Notes: a model not told the origin generated them from the letters alone. Numbered from the stretch's first letter, positions 22,060 through 36,203 are shown. The stretch: DNA of 64,000 bases from Lota lota (GCA_026745465.1 JACYXH010000310.1:6626501-6690500); one strand, 5' to 3'. Numbers and translations are program-made.

Positions 22060-25000
22060 TTTCCTCTTCCTCAGACGACCCCTTCAGGGCCCATATCTTT
22101 TCCTTGCAGTTAAGAGTGCAGAGGTCGGCTGCCATTGAATCCAGAGTAATTACATAAGGATAAATGATGACGGTCCGTAAATGCCTTCTCTCTCTCCCTC
22201 CTCGACAGTCTTCAGTAGTGCAAAAGTCCCGGAGCGTGGCAATCACTCACTGTTTCCCCTGCTGCGTAAGTCACCATCCCTCAAAGGTTTTACCCCTTAA
22301 AATAGCTTCCTCCCTCCCTCCCTTCCTCCCTCATTTTACTTTCTTCCATCTTTGTGATATATACAGTGTATATATTCGTTGTCACCTTTTCTTTCTTTCG
22401 ACTCCACCAGACTATTGTGTGTTGGTGAGTGAGATGTAGTTACGTTTTAGTTTACACTTGGGAGTTAGTGTTTTTCTGTACAGGTTCAATTTAACCATGG
22501 CGGTAAATGGACAGCATAATAAACCAACTCTAGACTGTAAGGTCAAGGGGTTAATAGTCGCGGTAGAAAGGCTAGTGAGTTTCCTTTGACTATGTTTTGA
22601 AAACAGAGCAAAGAAGGCCATTTCATTCACCTCACAGTGACCCCCACTCAGTGACACATTGGAGCCTCACTAAGGGTGGGGGTGCATTGCTGGCCCGGCA
22701 GAAGGCCTCACACCGGGGCCTCGATTTAATCACTGCCCATCAAGGGGAGAGACCAGGCAGGCAACAAAGCTGCCCTCCAGCCCTTCCATCCTGCTGCCAA
22801 CAATGCTCACAGTAGGAGGACCCGGGAGAGGCCATGCTTGGTCTTGCATTCCCCCTCCCCACCTCCCGGCTGATAGAAGATGAGAGGGATTATATGGGCG
22901 TGGGGTGGGCCTAGAGGAAGAGATCCAGTTGTTCTCTTTGAACTGCTAAATAATTATGTTTAAAGATGACCTTCCAACACTCTCACGCTCACCCTCTGCC
23001 TGTGTTCAGCTGAAAATATGGCCTCTATCAAAAGCCCTAGATGGGAGTGCTTTTAACTATGGAGCGTGTGTTTTTTTTACGTTTTCTTTCAATATAAATG
23101 TTAACCGCCGTTCGGTTCGGGCATTCACACATCCTTTCTCTCTTTCACAAAGATGTAGAAATAATAGACACACTCACTCTCAGCTCCATTTAAACAGGAG
23201 CGACATATCTCCTCCACCTTGGGAAAATAACTAACGGCCACAGTTGAGGGTGGAGGGGTGGGTGTCTCTGGCTTATGGTTAAACTCAGCTCTGTTTGGGG
23301 GAGGGATGTGGGGGTGTTAAGGCAGAAAAGGAGGGTGGAGGTTATGGATGCCCGGCAGAGAAACTGAGAGAATGTAGGTAGGGAGGAAAGTCTGAGGTAT
23401 ATGGATGGAGGAAGGGGAGGGATAAGGAGGGAATAGGTAGCATCGGATCAATCATTCATGGTGGGGCAAATCGTCTCCCTGCTTCCCAAGTGGCTCCCAT
23501 GGTCAATGTGCTTTCAGATCAATACAGGAGCGTGCCTGCTTTAACCCACCCTTGCTTTTTATTTATTTTGTAAAGGTGTGAGTGTGTGTTGTGTTTTGAT
23601 TGGGCTAGCCTGCGTGTAGGAGCTGGTGCTCGAAAGGTTTCAGTAAAGTATTGAAAGTGTGTTCCTTATTCCTTTTAGATAAATAAAAAGCCAATATGGA
23701 CACAAGAATATACTTATTTAGATATTCAGTATTATCACGTAGTCAGAATGGTCCGGTGAATAAGCAAGATGATCACAAAATCAATAGGATTACAAAATAA
23801 GGACAAAATGATCATGCAATCAGCATTATCATGAAATTAGCATTACTCAGACTCGCAGTCAGGATTGGAACAGGGGCTATTTGAGTAAGTTGGATCCTTG
23901 CAGCACTATGCCTCACACCACAGTGACCTTGGTCCCTTGAAAACCTCTCTGTAAGATCCAATATGACCCAACATGACCCAGTACTACCTTGGGCTTGTCC
24001 TGACACAGCACCCGAGTACCCAAGCACCCTCTGCTTCAGTCGCCATTCATTGGACTTTATGAATATAAATGATGAGAATCCAATCTCGCCGACAAAGCTC
24101 TTGTGTTTGTAGCCAGAGGTCAGGATTATAGTTTAACTACAGTCATCATGCAAGCTCATTCTTCTGCGCCTTTGTTTTCATGGTGGTTTTGTAACCAGTG
24201 AGGTGACAATGAAAGATGGTCCATGGAGGTTTGGTGTTATACAGTATAGTGTTTCAAAACATGTTTATGTTAAAACCCATGTCTAATTACATAGTTGAAT
24301 GAAGGCCTGATTGTTTCCATTCACATGTTTCACATATTTCATCATGGAACCCGTCTCGAATTAATACATTATTACATCCTGTGTTTACAATTCTCCATGA
24401 CTTCCACAAAAAATAAAAACTCATATCCCACAGGGAACAATGTCTGATCTCTCTCGCTTCCATACACTTAAGAGCAATTTACAATGGAGCTGCTTTAATT
24501 GCTATCCCATCCTGTCAGGCAGGCCTCTATGTTCTTTGAAAGATCTGCGCCTCGTTTTCTGAGTCAGGAAGAAAGAGCATGAACATGATAAGATATATAG
24601 AAAAATACAGCAGAATCAGGGTTTGCTAAAACAGAGGTGACACATTGAGAAGTACATAGAGTACATATTGAAAATGTGAAGAACAAACTGAAATATTAAG
24701 AGAAGATTTTATGGTGTTTAGATACTCGTTGAACACTTTTTCCTGTATTTTCTGTTGATTTTGTTTCACTGATAATTGTATGTTTGCTTTATATCGGCCT
24801 CAGTTGTAGACATTGTAGACATATGCTGCGTATTAAAATTGGAAATACCTTGGCAAAGGTGCTGTTGTTTTCAACCTCACCGCTCATACATCATGGTGAT
24901 GGTGTGGCTTCAGGAACATGACAGATGGAGTGATGGATGATTGACAGGCGATGATTACGGGAGCTAGAGGTAGTTTCTAGTCCTCAGGACAAACCTACCA

Positions 25001-26800
25001 GACGTCTTCATCTTCTGTCCCAGACTCCATGTCCAACCCCAAATAGATTATTACCCCACAAGAAAGGGGCCGGGCACTAAGTAGGCCTTTTTATCAGCGT
25101 CACATCAGAGCTGCCAACTCTCAAGCACTGAGTGTGAGACTCACGCAAATGACCATCTTCACAAGCTTTCACGCCATTCCTCCTATTTCTCACTCAAATC
25201 ACGCCCTATTTCGCAAACCTTTTCAATAATGCTCACATGCATATTTCATCCCAAATATTGTCACAAAATAGATAAATTCTATGAGTGAACCCTCTCCCGA
25301 TGCCAATAGATGTGCAACTCTAGGAGTGGCGAGGAGTTAAGTCAAGGACAGAGGGTATTAGCTAAGTGCTGCCAAGCGGCGCTAGCGTCTCACTGGATGC
25401 GGTAGAAGCGCTTGTCTCGACGTGTCCTCAGTAGAAATAAAAAACGCTTTGTGAGGAGATTTTTTGTGAGAATTATTTCTCTTTTTTGTTTCGATCCGCG
25501 CCGAGTCGAACAGAACTGACAGGCGGCACTGCGGTGTGCAGTCACTTGCTTCCCACGATATTGCTGATTGCCACTGTTTCCACATTATCTCCTCCATCCT
25601 CTCGCCGTCGTCAACTGCTGCTACTTTTTCTCAGGTGAGGCACTATAGTAGGCCTTAGGTTGGACGCTTAGGCCTAACTTTATTCACATTTCATTGTACA
25701 CCTATATGTTTTCCTATTTTATTCCATATATTGCAGTCACCTTGGTGTATAAATTGCATCTTGTGGTGCTCTATCTATTTGTTTTACAAAAGACAGTCGC
25801 ATAATCTCCCCAATTAAGATGACCCATGCCCCTTTAAAGAACGCCAAATTCGACAACAAAACTCAACAATAATTTATGTCTTGGATTGAAAACAGGCCAA
25901 TGCTGTCAGAGGCCAATGCATTCATTTAACTCTGATAACACATTGTGTGAAATCCATTGATCAGTAGAACAGGCCGCAAAAAAAGTAGAATAGGCTATTA
26001 CAGATGTTTGACAGCAGTGCGGACCGCAGGTATGAAATACAGGGTTTAATTTTCACCTCAGTACCGACTGTTCCTGTGGAGGTAGAGATTTCATCACTCC
26101 ATCATTCCCAACACATTGACGCTATATTAATATATTAATACTCTGTATGGAGTGAGCAAAGAAAAAAAGGTGGACAGTGTTATGTAGGACTGGCAGCTGC
26201 CCAACTCGATACCAGGGAGGTAGTCCTGGTAAAAAAGTGTTTGAGAGAAGGCTTGAGCGCAGCCGAGGAGCGTGGGAAGAAGGAGTGGAGTTGAACGACG
26301 GCGGCGGGCGCAAGCAGCCACAAGTGAGACAGGCGTTTCATTCTCTGACGGGTTATTTATTTGGTTTGCTTTCCCCCAAAAGAATCCAACACTTTTGATG
26401 GAGAAAACGCACGCAGCTGCTGTGCGTGTGCCAATGCTTCTCCCCCCCAAGTCATTTCACTTTCTTTCTTTTTTCTTTTCTTTTTCTGCTTGTTCTTTGT
26501 AAAACTTTAAACGTTATTTGACACTTGGTAACTCTTGTAGAATCGTATACATGAGTCTCTTATTCTGTTTATTATGGAATGCAATGTCCTTTTGATTCAT
26601 GATAGAACAGAGTCCTGAATGTGACCACTAACATGAGTGATGAGAATAACCTTTGCTGACCTTTGGACTCTTTTCTTGGGCATTTGTACAATAGCACCAA
26701 TGTGACGTGGCACAAGCCACGGCACATCCAAACAAAGATAATCTCACATACAAACAAACACACTCTTGCACAGAACACCCAACAAATGACATGCATTGAA
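22060..26800. other. gene-free stretch, candidate non-coding regulatory sequence
   Basis: Mostly unique sequence with few repeats. Blocks at 22060-22290, 23430-23540, 24030-24180 and 24430-24570 have balanced composition and homeodomain-like words such as GTAATTAC. Around 25100-25260 the CTGCCAACTCTCAAGCACTG region resembles a repeat family common in fish. No exon with a recognisable protein product found. Confidence 0.3.
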
Positions 26801-26814
26801 AGTCCACACATACA

Positions 26815-26862
26815 CACACAAACACACACACACAAGCACAGACACACACACACACACACACA
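26815..26862 (+). repeat. (CA)n microsatellite
   Basis: Imperfect CA tract. Confidence 0.9.
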
Positions 26863-27153
26863 TATCCCCTCCCCTCTCAACATGACATGTCCCAGCTCAA
26901 CTCATTACACAACTCATCCGTAATCAAACCTGACAAAACGTACATCTTACTCCTCTTCCTCCACCCACCTTCTGCTCTCACATCCCAAAAATACCAGCAG
27001 GCCGCTGAACGCCCAATGCTGCCCGTAGGCCCCAGGCCAATTAGTTTGCGGTAGCAGCATTGTTATCCGGCTGTCATGGAGGCTTTTCCTGCCCGCTCTG
27101 TTTGTGCCACAATCTGCCGCTGTTCTCAGCTGTGCCACGGACTACGCCATGTC

Positions 27154-27277
<124 letters not shown>

Positions 27278-27659
27278 GGTTGGTTATGGGGGTGGCATAG
27301 TATGAGGGTTTTCTTGTTTATGTCTTGTGGTGAGTCGAGTGCATATGCCCGGAGAATGCTGTGATGATTCACCAGAGACAACCACTGGGTGGGGTGTTCT
27401 CAGTTTTTATTTATTGCCGGTTAGATTTCCCTTGCTGTTATTTGTGATTACAGTACCACTATTTACTATTTAGACATTTGGAGCAGGCAGGAGTTACACA
27501 GTGAATACAGAGACAGGTGATGAAGGAGCAGATAGGGGTTGGACAATGAATACAGAGACTGACAAAGAAGGAGTAGGAGTAACAGGTTGGGGATAGACTG
27601 TGGGTACAGAGACAGGTCATTGAGGAGGAGGTAGGGATTAACAGTGGGTATAGCTTCAT

Positions 27660-27750
27660 GTCATTAAGGAGCTGTTGTGGTAACAGGTGCCTACAGGTTA
27701 GGATGCAGACTTTGGGGATCAAACCCAGCACCTTTCAGCTGGGTGTCACT
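27660..27750 (-). repeat. tRNA-derived SINE head, degraded
   Basis: On the minus strand: ATAGCATAGTGACACCCAGC, then AAAGGTGCTGGGTTTGATCC, an A-box/B-box pair. Confidence 0.45.
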
Positions 27751-27759
27751 ATGCTATCT

Positions 27760-30700
27760 GTTCCTTACAGTAAATACCTTTCAGAACCAGAAGGAGAATT
27801 AAAGGATTATGTTGAGTGCAGCTGCAGCAGGAGTGGCTGATGCTGTGGTTGAGAACATAATGTCCCTCTCCTTGGCACTGGAGAAGCCGGACAACCATAA
27901 AGCTATAACTAGTACAGGCTTATACTATAGCGCTACACATTGTATTGTCTTTAGTCCATTGCTGAAATCCCAGGGCATTAACCAAAGGCCACAATGGCAA
28001 TTTCGTTTTTCACACTGCCAATACCAATCAAGGTTTGACCTTACTTTTATTTTTGGTCTCTTCCTTCATTATTTCACTCTTGCGCTCTCTGTTCCTGCAT
28101 CCCGCTGTGCAGAGCAGATAATGGTGGTGTTTTGGAGAGAGCATGTGGAGAGAGGAAATGGAGGCAAAGGAAACGAGGTGGACTGAGTCATTTATGACAC
28201 AAAGACGGAGCCATTGTGCCAAGAGCAACCGAGAGGAGATGAGACTTGCTGATAACCTACAACCTTCACCTCCCGACTGCATCTTCTTTTCTTGCGTGGA
28301 CTCCACTTGACAAAATTGAAACCGAGGTTGACTTTGAATACTCGTATACATGCATGCTAACTTTGTGTTTTTGACTTCCACAACCACATATTTGTCATTG
28401 AAAGTACAAGGAGCTGGTTGTCTTTTTCTTTTTTCTCCATGGATTTTGGAAATATAAGGGATTTTAGACGCTGTATTGGAGGATTGGCACAACAAACACA
28501 ATAAGAACCTGACAAGGTTTTGCTGACAAGGAATGGCCACTATTCATTCATTTCAATGAAGCTATATTGATTCATTTGATTTATTCGATTCATGACACCA
28601 TACAATACAAAGCTATTCATTTGACTTGGCTGATTCCCTTCGCTGTGAAGGACATGTTTTCCAACCCAGACTTGGAGTCTATAGCCCGATGAATCTCCCT
28701 GTGACTACAGTGGTCATACTGAAACGTGGCTCTGTTGTTTTGACGCTGATCGTGTTTGCCCTAGCCTTGGCATTAGTTCTGAGAACCCCTGTCTGCTTTT
28801 CATTGAATCCTGTGTCAGTGGCGTCCGCATTGATCTCCGCGTATCGATTGGTCTCCATTGAGCTGTCTCTGTGTTTGTGTGATGTTCCTTAGTCAAACCA
28901 GGTCAGAAAACCCTGACCTGTTTTGATGAGATTTGCAGTGAAATATGCATTTCAGCATTCAATAAAGGCCCCGTTCCCTGGCCTTTCTTTTAGTGTTGGA
29001 CCAAGGTCTCCAAAAATGTTTCCTTGGACATTATTGAAAAATGTTTAACCAGAATTTTTCAGTAGAGCTGTTTGTTAACACAGTGTCAACCATGGATGTT
29101 TTTGTGCTTTCTCCAAATATTTCCTATGGTTTGTTAAGTCAATATCTATATTTTTGTTCATTTAATAACATTTCACATTGTATACATATTTAATCCTATG
29201 GCTCACTGTCACAAACCACTGTTTATGATATTGTAGATGACTGTATATTGTGCTTTAATGTCCATTCATGGTATTGTTGTTGGTAGCGAGTTCAGTCTAT
29301 TCAGTCTATCCATCTATATAGCTGAAAGCTGATAGCTGAAAATTTCACGTTTGCAAATGACTCAAGTAGCATTTAAAATAGTTCCTGGCATTATCAATGA
29401 GGTGTGAAGATGCTGTTAGGACATACTAAGAACATAAATAACGGCTCTCTTTATAGAACAATAACTCTCCTTATTTCTTATTTTTAAGTGGTAATAATGT
29501 GGTCAAGACACAAACAGTGATAAATCTGCATCTTAACTGCAGCAGTTCCTTTACTGAATAAAACAGTGGCAACACTGCACACTCTTGACCAACACCATTA
29601 GACTTTATATGAGGCTTCTCGTGTTGAAATAAAGCCTTCATCACAAGCACCAAACACCAAAGTCTCCCTACTCCCTGATCTCATTGTGAACGGCAGAGAC
29701 GTGGTCTCCCACAGCTCCCAGATGAACTTTGCTTTGTAGAGAGAGAGAGAGAGGTTAGGCCTGCTTCAATTCAACATCCAGGACGTTGTGGGGGGAAAGA
29801 ATGTACAGAGCAAGGCGCTGAAGCGCACATATTAACATTTACCAATACATAGAGTACACAATTCACACGTAGGACAGATTTCCCAAAGGCTGCGACACGC
29901 CCTCCATGTGAAGTGGCCTTTTGCTGGATAAAGGCCATACATAGTGGTGGCCGTAGTGCGGTGCACTGTCCCGTTTCCTTCCAAGGGTTGGATAGACACT
30001 GCTTTGACTAGAGAGGGAGTTCAGAGTCGTTTTTCTGGTTGAAGCTTGTTTGGAAAGGATTTTATTCGAAGGCACAGACAATCAATTCTGCCAGAGTTAA
30101 ACAGCCACTGCCTTCACGCATCACAGGTCATTTGACTCATAAGATCAGCTACTACGGGTTAATTATGCATTTTATTTAGTTTGTCTGCAGCTCAGAACCA
30201 ACTCTGATGGCAAGCGAGGGTAAGTCTCTGTACTGAACAGATGACATTTTGAAATGTTCCTGTGCTTCATTGGGCTGACTCAACTAGTGGACATCTTGGT
30301 TCTAACCGCAAGCATGATGGGGACACTGAATGGCCCATTGCATGAAGAAGTTAGTTCAGCGGTTCCTTCATGTATTCATGCGGTGACCCACCTTCAACAT
30401 ATATATTTTTGAAAGAAAAATGGACTTGGAAGGTGCTGCTGCATCTTGGGGTAGCTATAGCCTTTATACTTATATAATAAGTGAACCCCACAATCCAATT
30501 GATACAACCCCATACAACCTCTGTTTGGTTTATTGTTTCAGTTTACAAGACCCAGGGTGGGTTACTTAAAAAAAGAGATGGATCGATATAGAAAGAGGGA
30601 TAGCCACAGAGCGAGAGAGAGATAGATAGAGAAAGAGTGATGGAGGGTAAGAGGTGGGTTTAGTTGCATGGAGAAGTACTGGCTGATGACCAGGAACTTT

Positions 30701-30870
30701 GTGCAGTATGTGGTAACAGATATTCTCACTTATTTATTTTTTAACAAGTTGGAAGAGGTGGTGAATGGTAGTGCTGCTCATTATACTAGTAATGGAGGAA
30801 TGCCCCATGGCTCTGTACCCCCTACACTACCACCAGCTGCAGCTCAAATCAGTCCCATGGGACATGCACG
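27760..30870. other. gene-free stretch
   Basis: Unique AT-moderate sequence. The longest non-repetitive frame in the window (28028-28540, minus, 170 codons) lies here but shows no domain and looks like chance. Short GA tracts occur at 29738-29752 and 30600-30640. Confidence 0.35.
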
Positions 30871-30879
30871 CAGGTGTGA

Positions 30880-30929
30880 GAGTGTGTGTGTGTATAAGGT
30901 GTGCATGACGTGTGTATAAGGTGTGTGTG

Positions 30930-30962
<33 letters not shown>
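30880..30962 (+). repeat. (GT)n microsatellite
   Basis: GT tract with GTGTATAAGGTGTG interruptions. Confidence 0.9.
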
Positions 30963-30964
<2 letters not shown>

Positions 30965-31180
30965 GAGGAGTGACAGGGCAAAAGAGATACATAAAGAAAG
31001 ATAACAGTTTCGCTAACAGTTAAAACATTTTCAACAGGAAGAAGTCAGTCAGACCCAATGTAGAGAGCTAGTGAGTGAAACTCATGAGTGACAATAGCAT
31101 ATTAGTATACTGCAATGTACTGCAGAATCCACCGTTGCTAATGGTGGGGTGTTTTAGTTAAGACTGAAAAATGAACACAC

Positions 31181-31187
31181 ACACACA

Positions 31188-31237
<50 letters not shown>
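31181..31237 (+). repeat. (CA)n microsatellite
   Basis: About 28 CA units with one AGA interruption. Confidence 0.95.
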
Positions 31238-31238
<1 letters not shown>

Positions 31239-31239
31239 C

Positions 31240-31600
31240 TGAGTCAGAGTTTCTGTCTAATCTTACTGAAGTTGGATGAAAACAGTTTTTTGTAAATAAC
31301 TATTGTCTCCTTATTACGCCCACTGCACGTCTGGAGAGAATTCATGGCTAGGGTGAAAAAACAAGTCATTTTTGATATGTTGGTTGCTGCTGTGAGATTA
31401 TACGCTTCGGCCAATTTCAGTGCACCTCTAGCATTAATATGGAGTTTTACACTGACGGCCAAGGTTTCCGTGCTACAGTTTAGAACAAACATTTCTGTTT
31501 TGGGAAACCTTAGTCACATTGAAGGATGGGATGCTATGTCAGGTATTGTCGTGGTCACCCAGCATCCCAGCTACCTTGCCGTCTAGCCACCTAGCAACCT
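31240..31600. other. unique block, candidate conserved non-coding element
   Basis: Balanced composition and no repeat match recognised. Both strands are open for about 80 codons over 31244-31586 without a recognisable product. Confidence 0.2.
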
Positions 31601-32449
31601 CGTCCCCTTAGTTTATGGACTCCCACACAAAACCACTGATCCGTCTCGCCATTGTCAGCGGTGTTATTGACGCTCTGCTGTGCCAGTCTTCCAGAGCAGC
31701 TGGAACAGCAGGGCAGCCAATTGCTCTCCTCCTCATCGCCATAGATATATCCACTCCACTGTGTGCCTGTGTAGGATACAGCGTGTGTGTGTTCGTGTGT
31801 ATGCTCATATAACCCAGATAATATCATCCCTATCCCTAGTATGTGTGTAGAGTTTACAGAGCCAGTACAATCCTGCCCTTGATTAGTGTTAGAGGTTTAC
31901 TTTTATTTTAACAAATGTTATTCATATGTAGCATGGATTGGCAGCCTGGGAAGAGAGGAGAGGAGGTAGCATGCTACTCTCTTTAAAGGAAAATTAAAGG
32001 AAATGTCTTTAATTTTAGATCCAGTGAGGGATATAAACATTTTGAATTTCCTGTACGGGAAAAACTGCAGTTGTTCCAAAATAACTTCATTCTGCCTAAA
32101 AGCAAACTACGGTGTGCATGTAACTGTAGTGATAAACGGCTTTGTCTAGCTTTGCCATAGTGAGAAAGGTACTGTGCTAAGTCTATTTATTATTAAAGGC
32201 TGTTTATTCTGTCAAAGACATGACCTCTGGGCTAGATGATTTGCCATGGCCTTTTTAAGTTTGATTTGATTTTCAATTTGGGAAAACAAAATTAAGGTTT
32301 GAAGAATGATATTGTTATTCATGTTGTCTCACAGATACCCTCACTAGATTGGCAAGACCTTCTCCTCTTGGCAGTCAGTCAGAGAGGAGCGCTCAATTAT
32401 TAATGCCCCTATCTGTTTAACTAATTATGAGTCTGTTCGACTACTATTT

Positions 32450-32641
32450 AGTCATTTAGCAGGCACTGTTATTCAAGTTAACTTATAATTATATATTGAC
32501 ATGACATAAATTACATTAATGAGCAGGCAGGGGTTCAGCATCTTGCTCAAGGATGCCAACAGGTAGACATTAGTGTTCGATGCCAGAACCTTTTGGCAGG
32601 GAGGCAAGCACACTAGCCACTGGACTATCCTGCCCCTTACA
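32450..32641 (-). repeat. complete tRNA-derived SINE
   Basis: On the minus strand the head reads GGGGCAGGATAGTCCAGTGG and then GGTTCTGGCATCGAAC (A and B boxes). The body CCTTGAGCAAGATGCTGAAC and a tail ending in CAGTGCCTGCTAAATGACTA follow. Head, body and tail are in the order known for teleost tRNA-SINEs that end in the GCTAAATG motif. Confidence 0.75.
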
Positions 32642-33630
32642 GCTAGGGTAGGCAATTTAGTTCAGAAGCATTTTTTGTCATATTTGTTGAAATACTCTTT
32701 ATCTCCTGAAAGCAATCAATCATCAAATGCTCTGACAAACAATTTAACAAAATCATGTATCTGTAGCTGTTGCAGGCCTGTAATATGCACGTCCAATAAT
32801 TTGGCCCGAATGAAATGATTGGATGGCTTACCTGTCTGTCTACCTACCTACCCAGCTACCTGCGCACACTCTGCCCATGCACTCAATGCCCATAACCAGA
32901 GTCTTCCACAAGGCTAGACAGACCTATTGCTATAGCAAGCTAGCCATTCAAGTGTTTTGGGGCGAGTGGCTTCGCAGGGAGTCCTGAAGGGAGAGGTGGG
33001 ATCTTTTTGGTTGGATACTTTCAAAATCTAGCTTTCTCTGGCTGATTTCTCCAAATTGTCTACCCTATCTTTAACTTACATTAATGATGCTAAACTAAGG
33101 ATTCCATTACCTATCCTAGCAATACCAATCCTAATGCCGATCCTAGTAATATTAATCGTCAAATTAATCAGTGAATGGGCGATGGCCAGATTAGACACAA
33201 CATTATCTCGGACCCAGCAGTCCAACTATGCTGTAGCAGAACTTCTGGGTGGAAACGGCACAGATCCTGGGCCGGAAACCAAAAGCTTAGTTACGCCTTG
33301 TTTCCTGTTTCGTAACATTACTAATTTAAAGTGCAATTTTTGAGACTAGACATAACATCACTATACCTTTTTCAACTTACAAACATGGAACACGATGGTG
33401 GTCACCACAGTGCCAAGAAGAATACATATTTCAGTACCCCCCTGTTTGTTTAGTTTTGGCTCTTGTTTTACAGTTCATTATTCAGCTGATTGAGTCCAGC
33501 CACAGTCTAGCAGTGCTATTAAGATTACATCTGCTCACTGAGTCATGACCAGCTCTGGTCACCTTCTTATGTGATGCATTTCATCACGCACCTGCACACA
33601 CAGGCTTGCAAACACAGGCTTGCATGCACA

Positions 33631-33674
<44 letters not shown>

Positions 33675-33778
33675 TAACTAGCTGGTTTGTCCTTGCCGTG
33701 TCTTATGTAGCGGACAGTAAATGGCATGAAGTGATGATCTGCAACAGATGGGCACTGAGTCGCCATCCTGACTGAAAG

Positions 33779-33970
33779 TGGGGGAGAGGAAAGAAGAGAG
33801 GAGAGGAGAGGAGAGAAAGGAGAGGAGAGGATAATAGAAGATAGGAGAACATCAGAGGAGAGAGGAGAAGAGAGGAGAAAAGAAAGAAGAGACGAGAAGA
33901 GGACGGAGGAGGATAAGCGGGGAGAGAGGGGAGGAAATGAGAGATAAAAGGAAGGGAGAAGAGATGAGAA
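33779..33970 (+). repeat. GAGAGGA purine-rich simple repeat
   Basis: Nearly pure G/A for about 190 bp with irregular GAGAGG units. Confidence 0.85.
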
Positions 33971-34106
33971 GGACACTGTGGACACACAGTCTTCATCCCC
34001 GCCACAAGAATACATAAATTACACACCCAATACAAGGTCGTACATTGCATATATGCAGAGCAGGTGCACCAGGGAAGTTAGATTAACTAACATGTAACAC
34101 GTAGAG

Positions 34107-34120
34107 CCACTAGGGGGCGG
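34107..34120 (+). promoter_or_regulatory. CTCF-like motif
   Basis: CCACTAGGGGGCGG matches the vertebrate CTCF core (CCACTAGGGGGCGC) at all but the last base. It lies in unique sequence. Confidence 0.5.
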
Positions 34121-35445
34121 TCATGGTCTAGATTAAAGGCGGAGAAGAGAGGATAGATAAAGTGAGAGATGAAGGGAGAGAACATCCTGGCAGAGTCGAG
34201 AACACAGTACAAAAGTTGCAATTTGGCTTGCCCTCGCGTCCTAAATCTCCAGCTGTTCTCCCCTCCATTGTCCCTCCATAGTAAAGCACCCTTGAGTTGC
34301 AACTGAAGCGGCTTCGGACCGATGATTCATTAGTGTATCCTACAAAGGATATTCTTTTTTTCGACTATGTCATTAGACATACACCCATACAGTAAGTCAG
34401 AAGGCTGTGATGGACCCAGAACATCAACAGTTGACAGTGTCTTGAATTGGCACTGAAACAAGTCAACTGTCTCTTTTCCATTCTGCTACTTTTCTCCAGC
34501 TCGACCACTAAGTGCTACAGTAAAGGATCTAGGGAACTAGGCCATATTTGGAACAAACCCTTGGGTAATCTACAATAGCTGTTGCTCTGGTGGCAATGCA
34601 TCCCATGATGCATTAGTAATGATTACGTTTAGAGATTAGATTAAAATGCAGGTATAACATAAAAAAATGGTGACATTTCTGTAATTGGTTTGTTACATTT
34701 ACGTTCAGGGTTTGCTGTGGTTATGGTCAGGGTAGAGATTATGTTGGACAGCTGTGCATCATGGGAATAATTACCAGGCGGGGTCCATCTCGTTGCCCCC
34801 TACCTGAACCAAATAGAAGAGATGTGTTTACACACAGCGCAGGCATAGTGTGTGTGCGTTTGGCTAACACTCTGCCCTGTAATGATTGGCCAGAGCACAG
34901 ATGCGATCGGTTTACACAGCTGATATAACTTTATCTCCATGGCAACCTCAAACACAAGTTGGATTTATTTTGCGCGGATCTTGTAAAAGTGATCACAAAT
35001 ATAGATTGACGCCACTGGGTTCCTGTGCTGCTGCTCAGAAGACGATTTGCCCTAATTGTTCCTCTGGAAGTAGCATGTGGACCGCAAGGAGGAGCCGCGG
35101 ATACGGACAAAACACAAGCACTCCACTAGATTATAGAGACTAATTAGAGTGCCCTCCCAGCTTCTGAATATGATGCAGACGGATAAGTATTTATCAAAGA
35201 AGTATTGAGTGACCATCACGACACACTAATGGCTCTGCCAGAGTGCCGCCGGTTCTCAAGGTCGGAGGAGAGATATATCGTCTCTCTGAAGAGACGCTGG
35301 AGGGCTGAAAAATAGCCCTTTCAGACCTAGTTGACAACGCAGAGAAAAACATACTTTTTGACGATCTGTAGTTGGTTCATTACCTGTGGATTACCTCGTT
35401 TCCTTTTATGTGGATTCCTAGATTATCTTAGCACTGCGGTTGTCT

Positions 35446-35836
35446 TTTCCTTAGTCTTTATGAATTCTCCTTCACATCTTTCCTTGACCTCATGACATTT
35501 ACCGTCGAGGTCAAGGAAAAGAGGTTAGGAAAGGACATAGAGGTATTTCTTTTTACTATCCGACCTTAACCAGCCACTGGTTAACTGCTTAACCAGCCAC
35601 TGGTTAAGGTGCCAACAACAACTGAATAATTGAGCTAATTCTGATGTGAGGTGCTTGTAATATGGGGCGTGATAATGTTATGATTGATGGAGGGAACAAA
35701 GCGCGAATGTGATTGCGGTCGGATAGTCGAAAAAATTACATCCTATGTCCTTTCCTAACCTGTTTTCCTTGGGCTCGATGGAAAACGTCATGAGGTCAAG
35801 GAAAGATGTGAAGGATAATTCATAAGGATATAGGAA
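35446..35836. mobile_element. foldback element with arms of about 119 bp
   Basis: Left arm 35446-35564 and right arm 35717-35836 are inverted copies sharing blocks such as CTTCACATCTTTCCTTGACC, GGTTAGGAAAGGACATAG and CTATCCGACC. Within each arm the ends are themselves short inverted repeats. The spacer has two copies of TTAACCAGCCACTGGTTAA, each a small hairpin, then unique sequence. There is no coding content. The family is not recognised. Confidence 0.7.
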
Positions 35837-36015
35837 TTTAGGATTTAGTGAGATGAGATTCTGTCATATCTGAATTCTGCACAGTGCTCCAGTGTCACAG
35901 CCATCTATTAAAAGCTTCAAAACAAATTTGGCAGTTTTGCCTTAATTGACCAATCATGAAGCAGCCTGTATGCCCTCATACTGCCAATCAAATGGCATGC
36001 GCACACATGCTCACA

Positions 36016-36016
36016 T

Positions 36017-36085
<69 letters not shown>

Positions 36086-36100
36086 TACACTCTCACGCTT

Positions 36101-36155
<55 letters not shown>

Positions 36156-36203
36156 TGCACACGGACATACACACACACACACACACACCCACACACACAC
36201 AGC
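36016..36203 (+). repeat. (CA)n microsatellite, compound
   Basis: About 190 bp of CA, broken once by ATACACTCTCACGCTTGTAC. Confidence 0.97.

Larger units (their letters stand above)
32650..35440. other. gene-free stretch
   Basis: Contains a (CA)n tract at 33634-33671, a purine-rich tract at 33779-33970, a CTCF-like motif at 34107, and unique blocks at 34100-34330 and 34850-35340 that look like conserved non-coding sequence. Short frames such as 33056-33343 arise from a CCTAGCAATA-type local repeat. Confidence 0.35.

Noticed and set aside
28028-28540. 170-codon open frame on the minus strand, the longest non-repetitive one outside the transposons
   Set aside because: No domain, signal or homologous wording recognised; composition looks random, and about one such frame is expected by chance in 64 kb. 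Overlapping frames on the other strand are open too.
31244-31586. Opposing 80-codon frames considered as an exon
   Set aside because: No splice signals and no recognised peptide; kept only as a possible non-coding element.
36016-36203. Long threonine/histidine or cysteine/valine frames over CA repeats here and at many other tracts
   Set aside because: They are direct translations of dinucleotide repeats.
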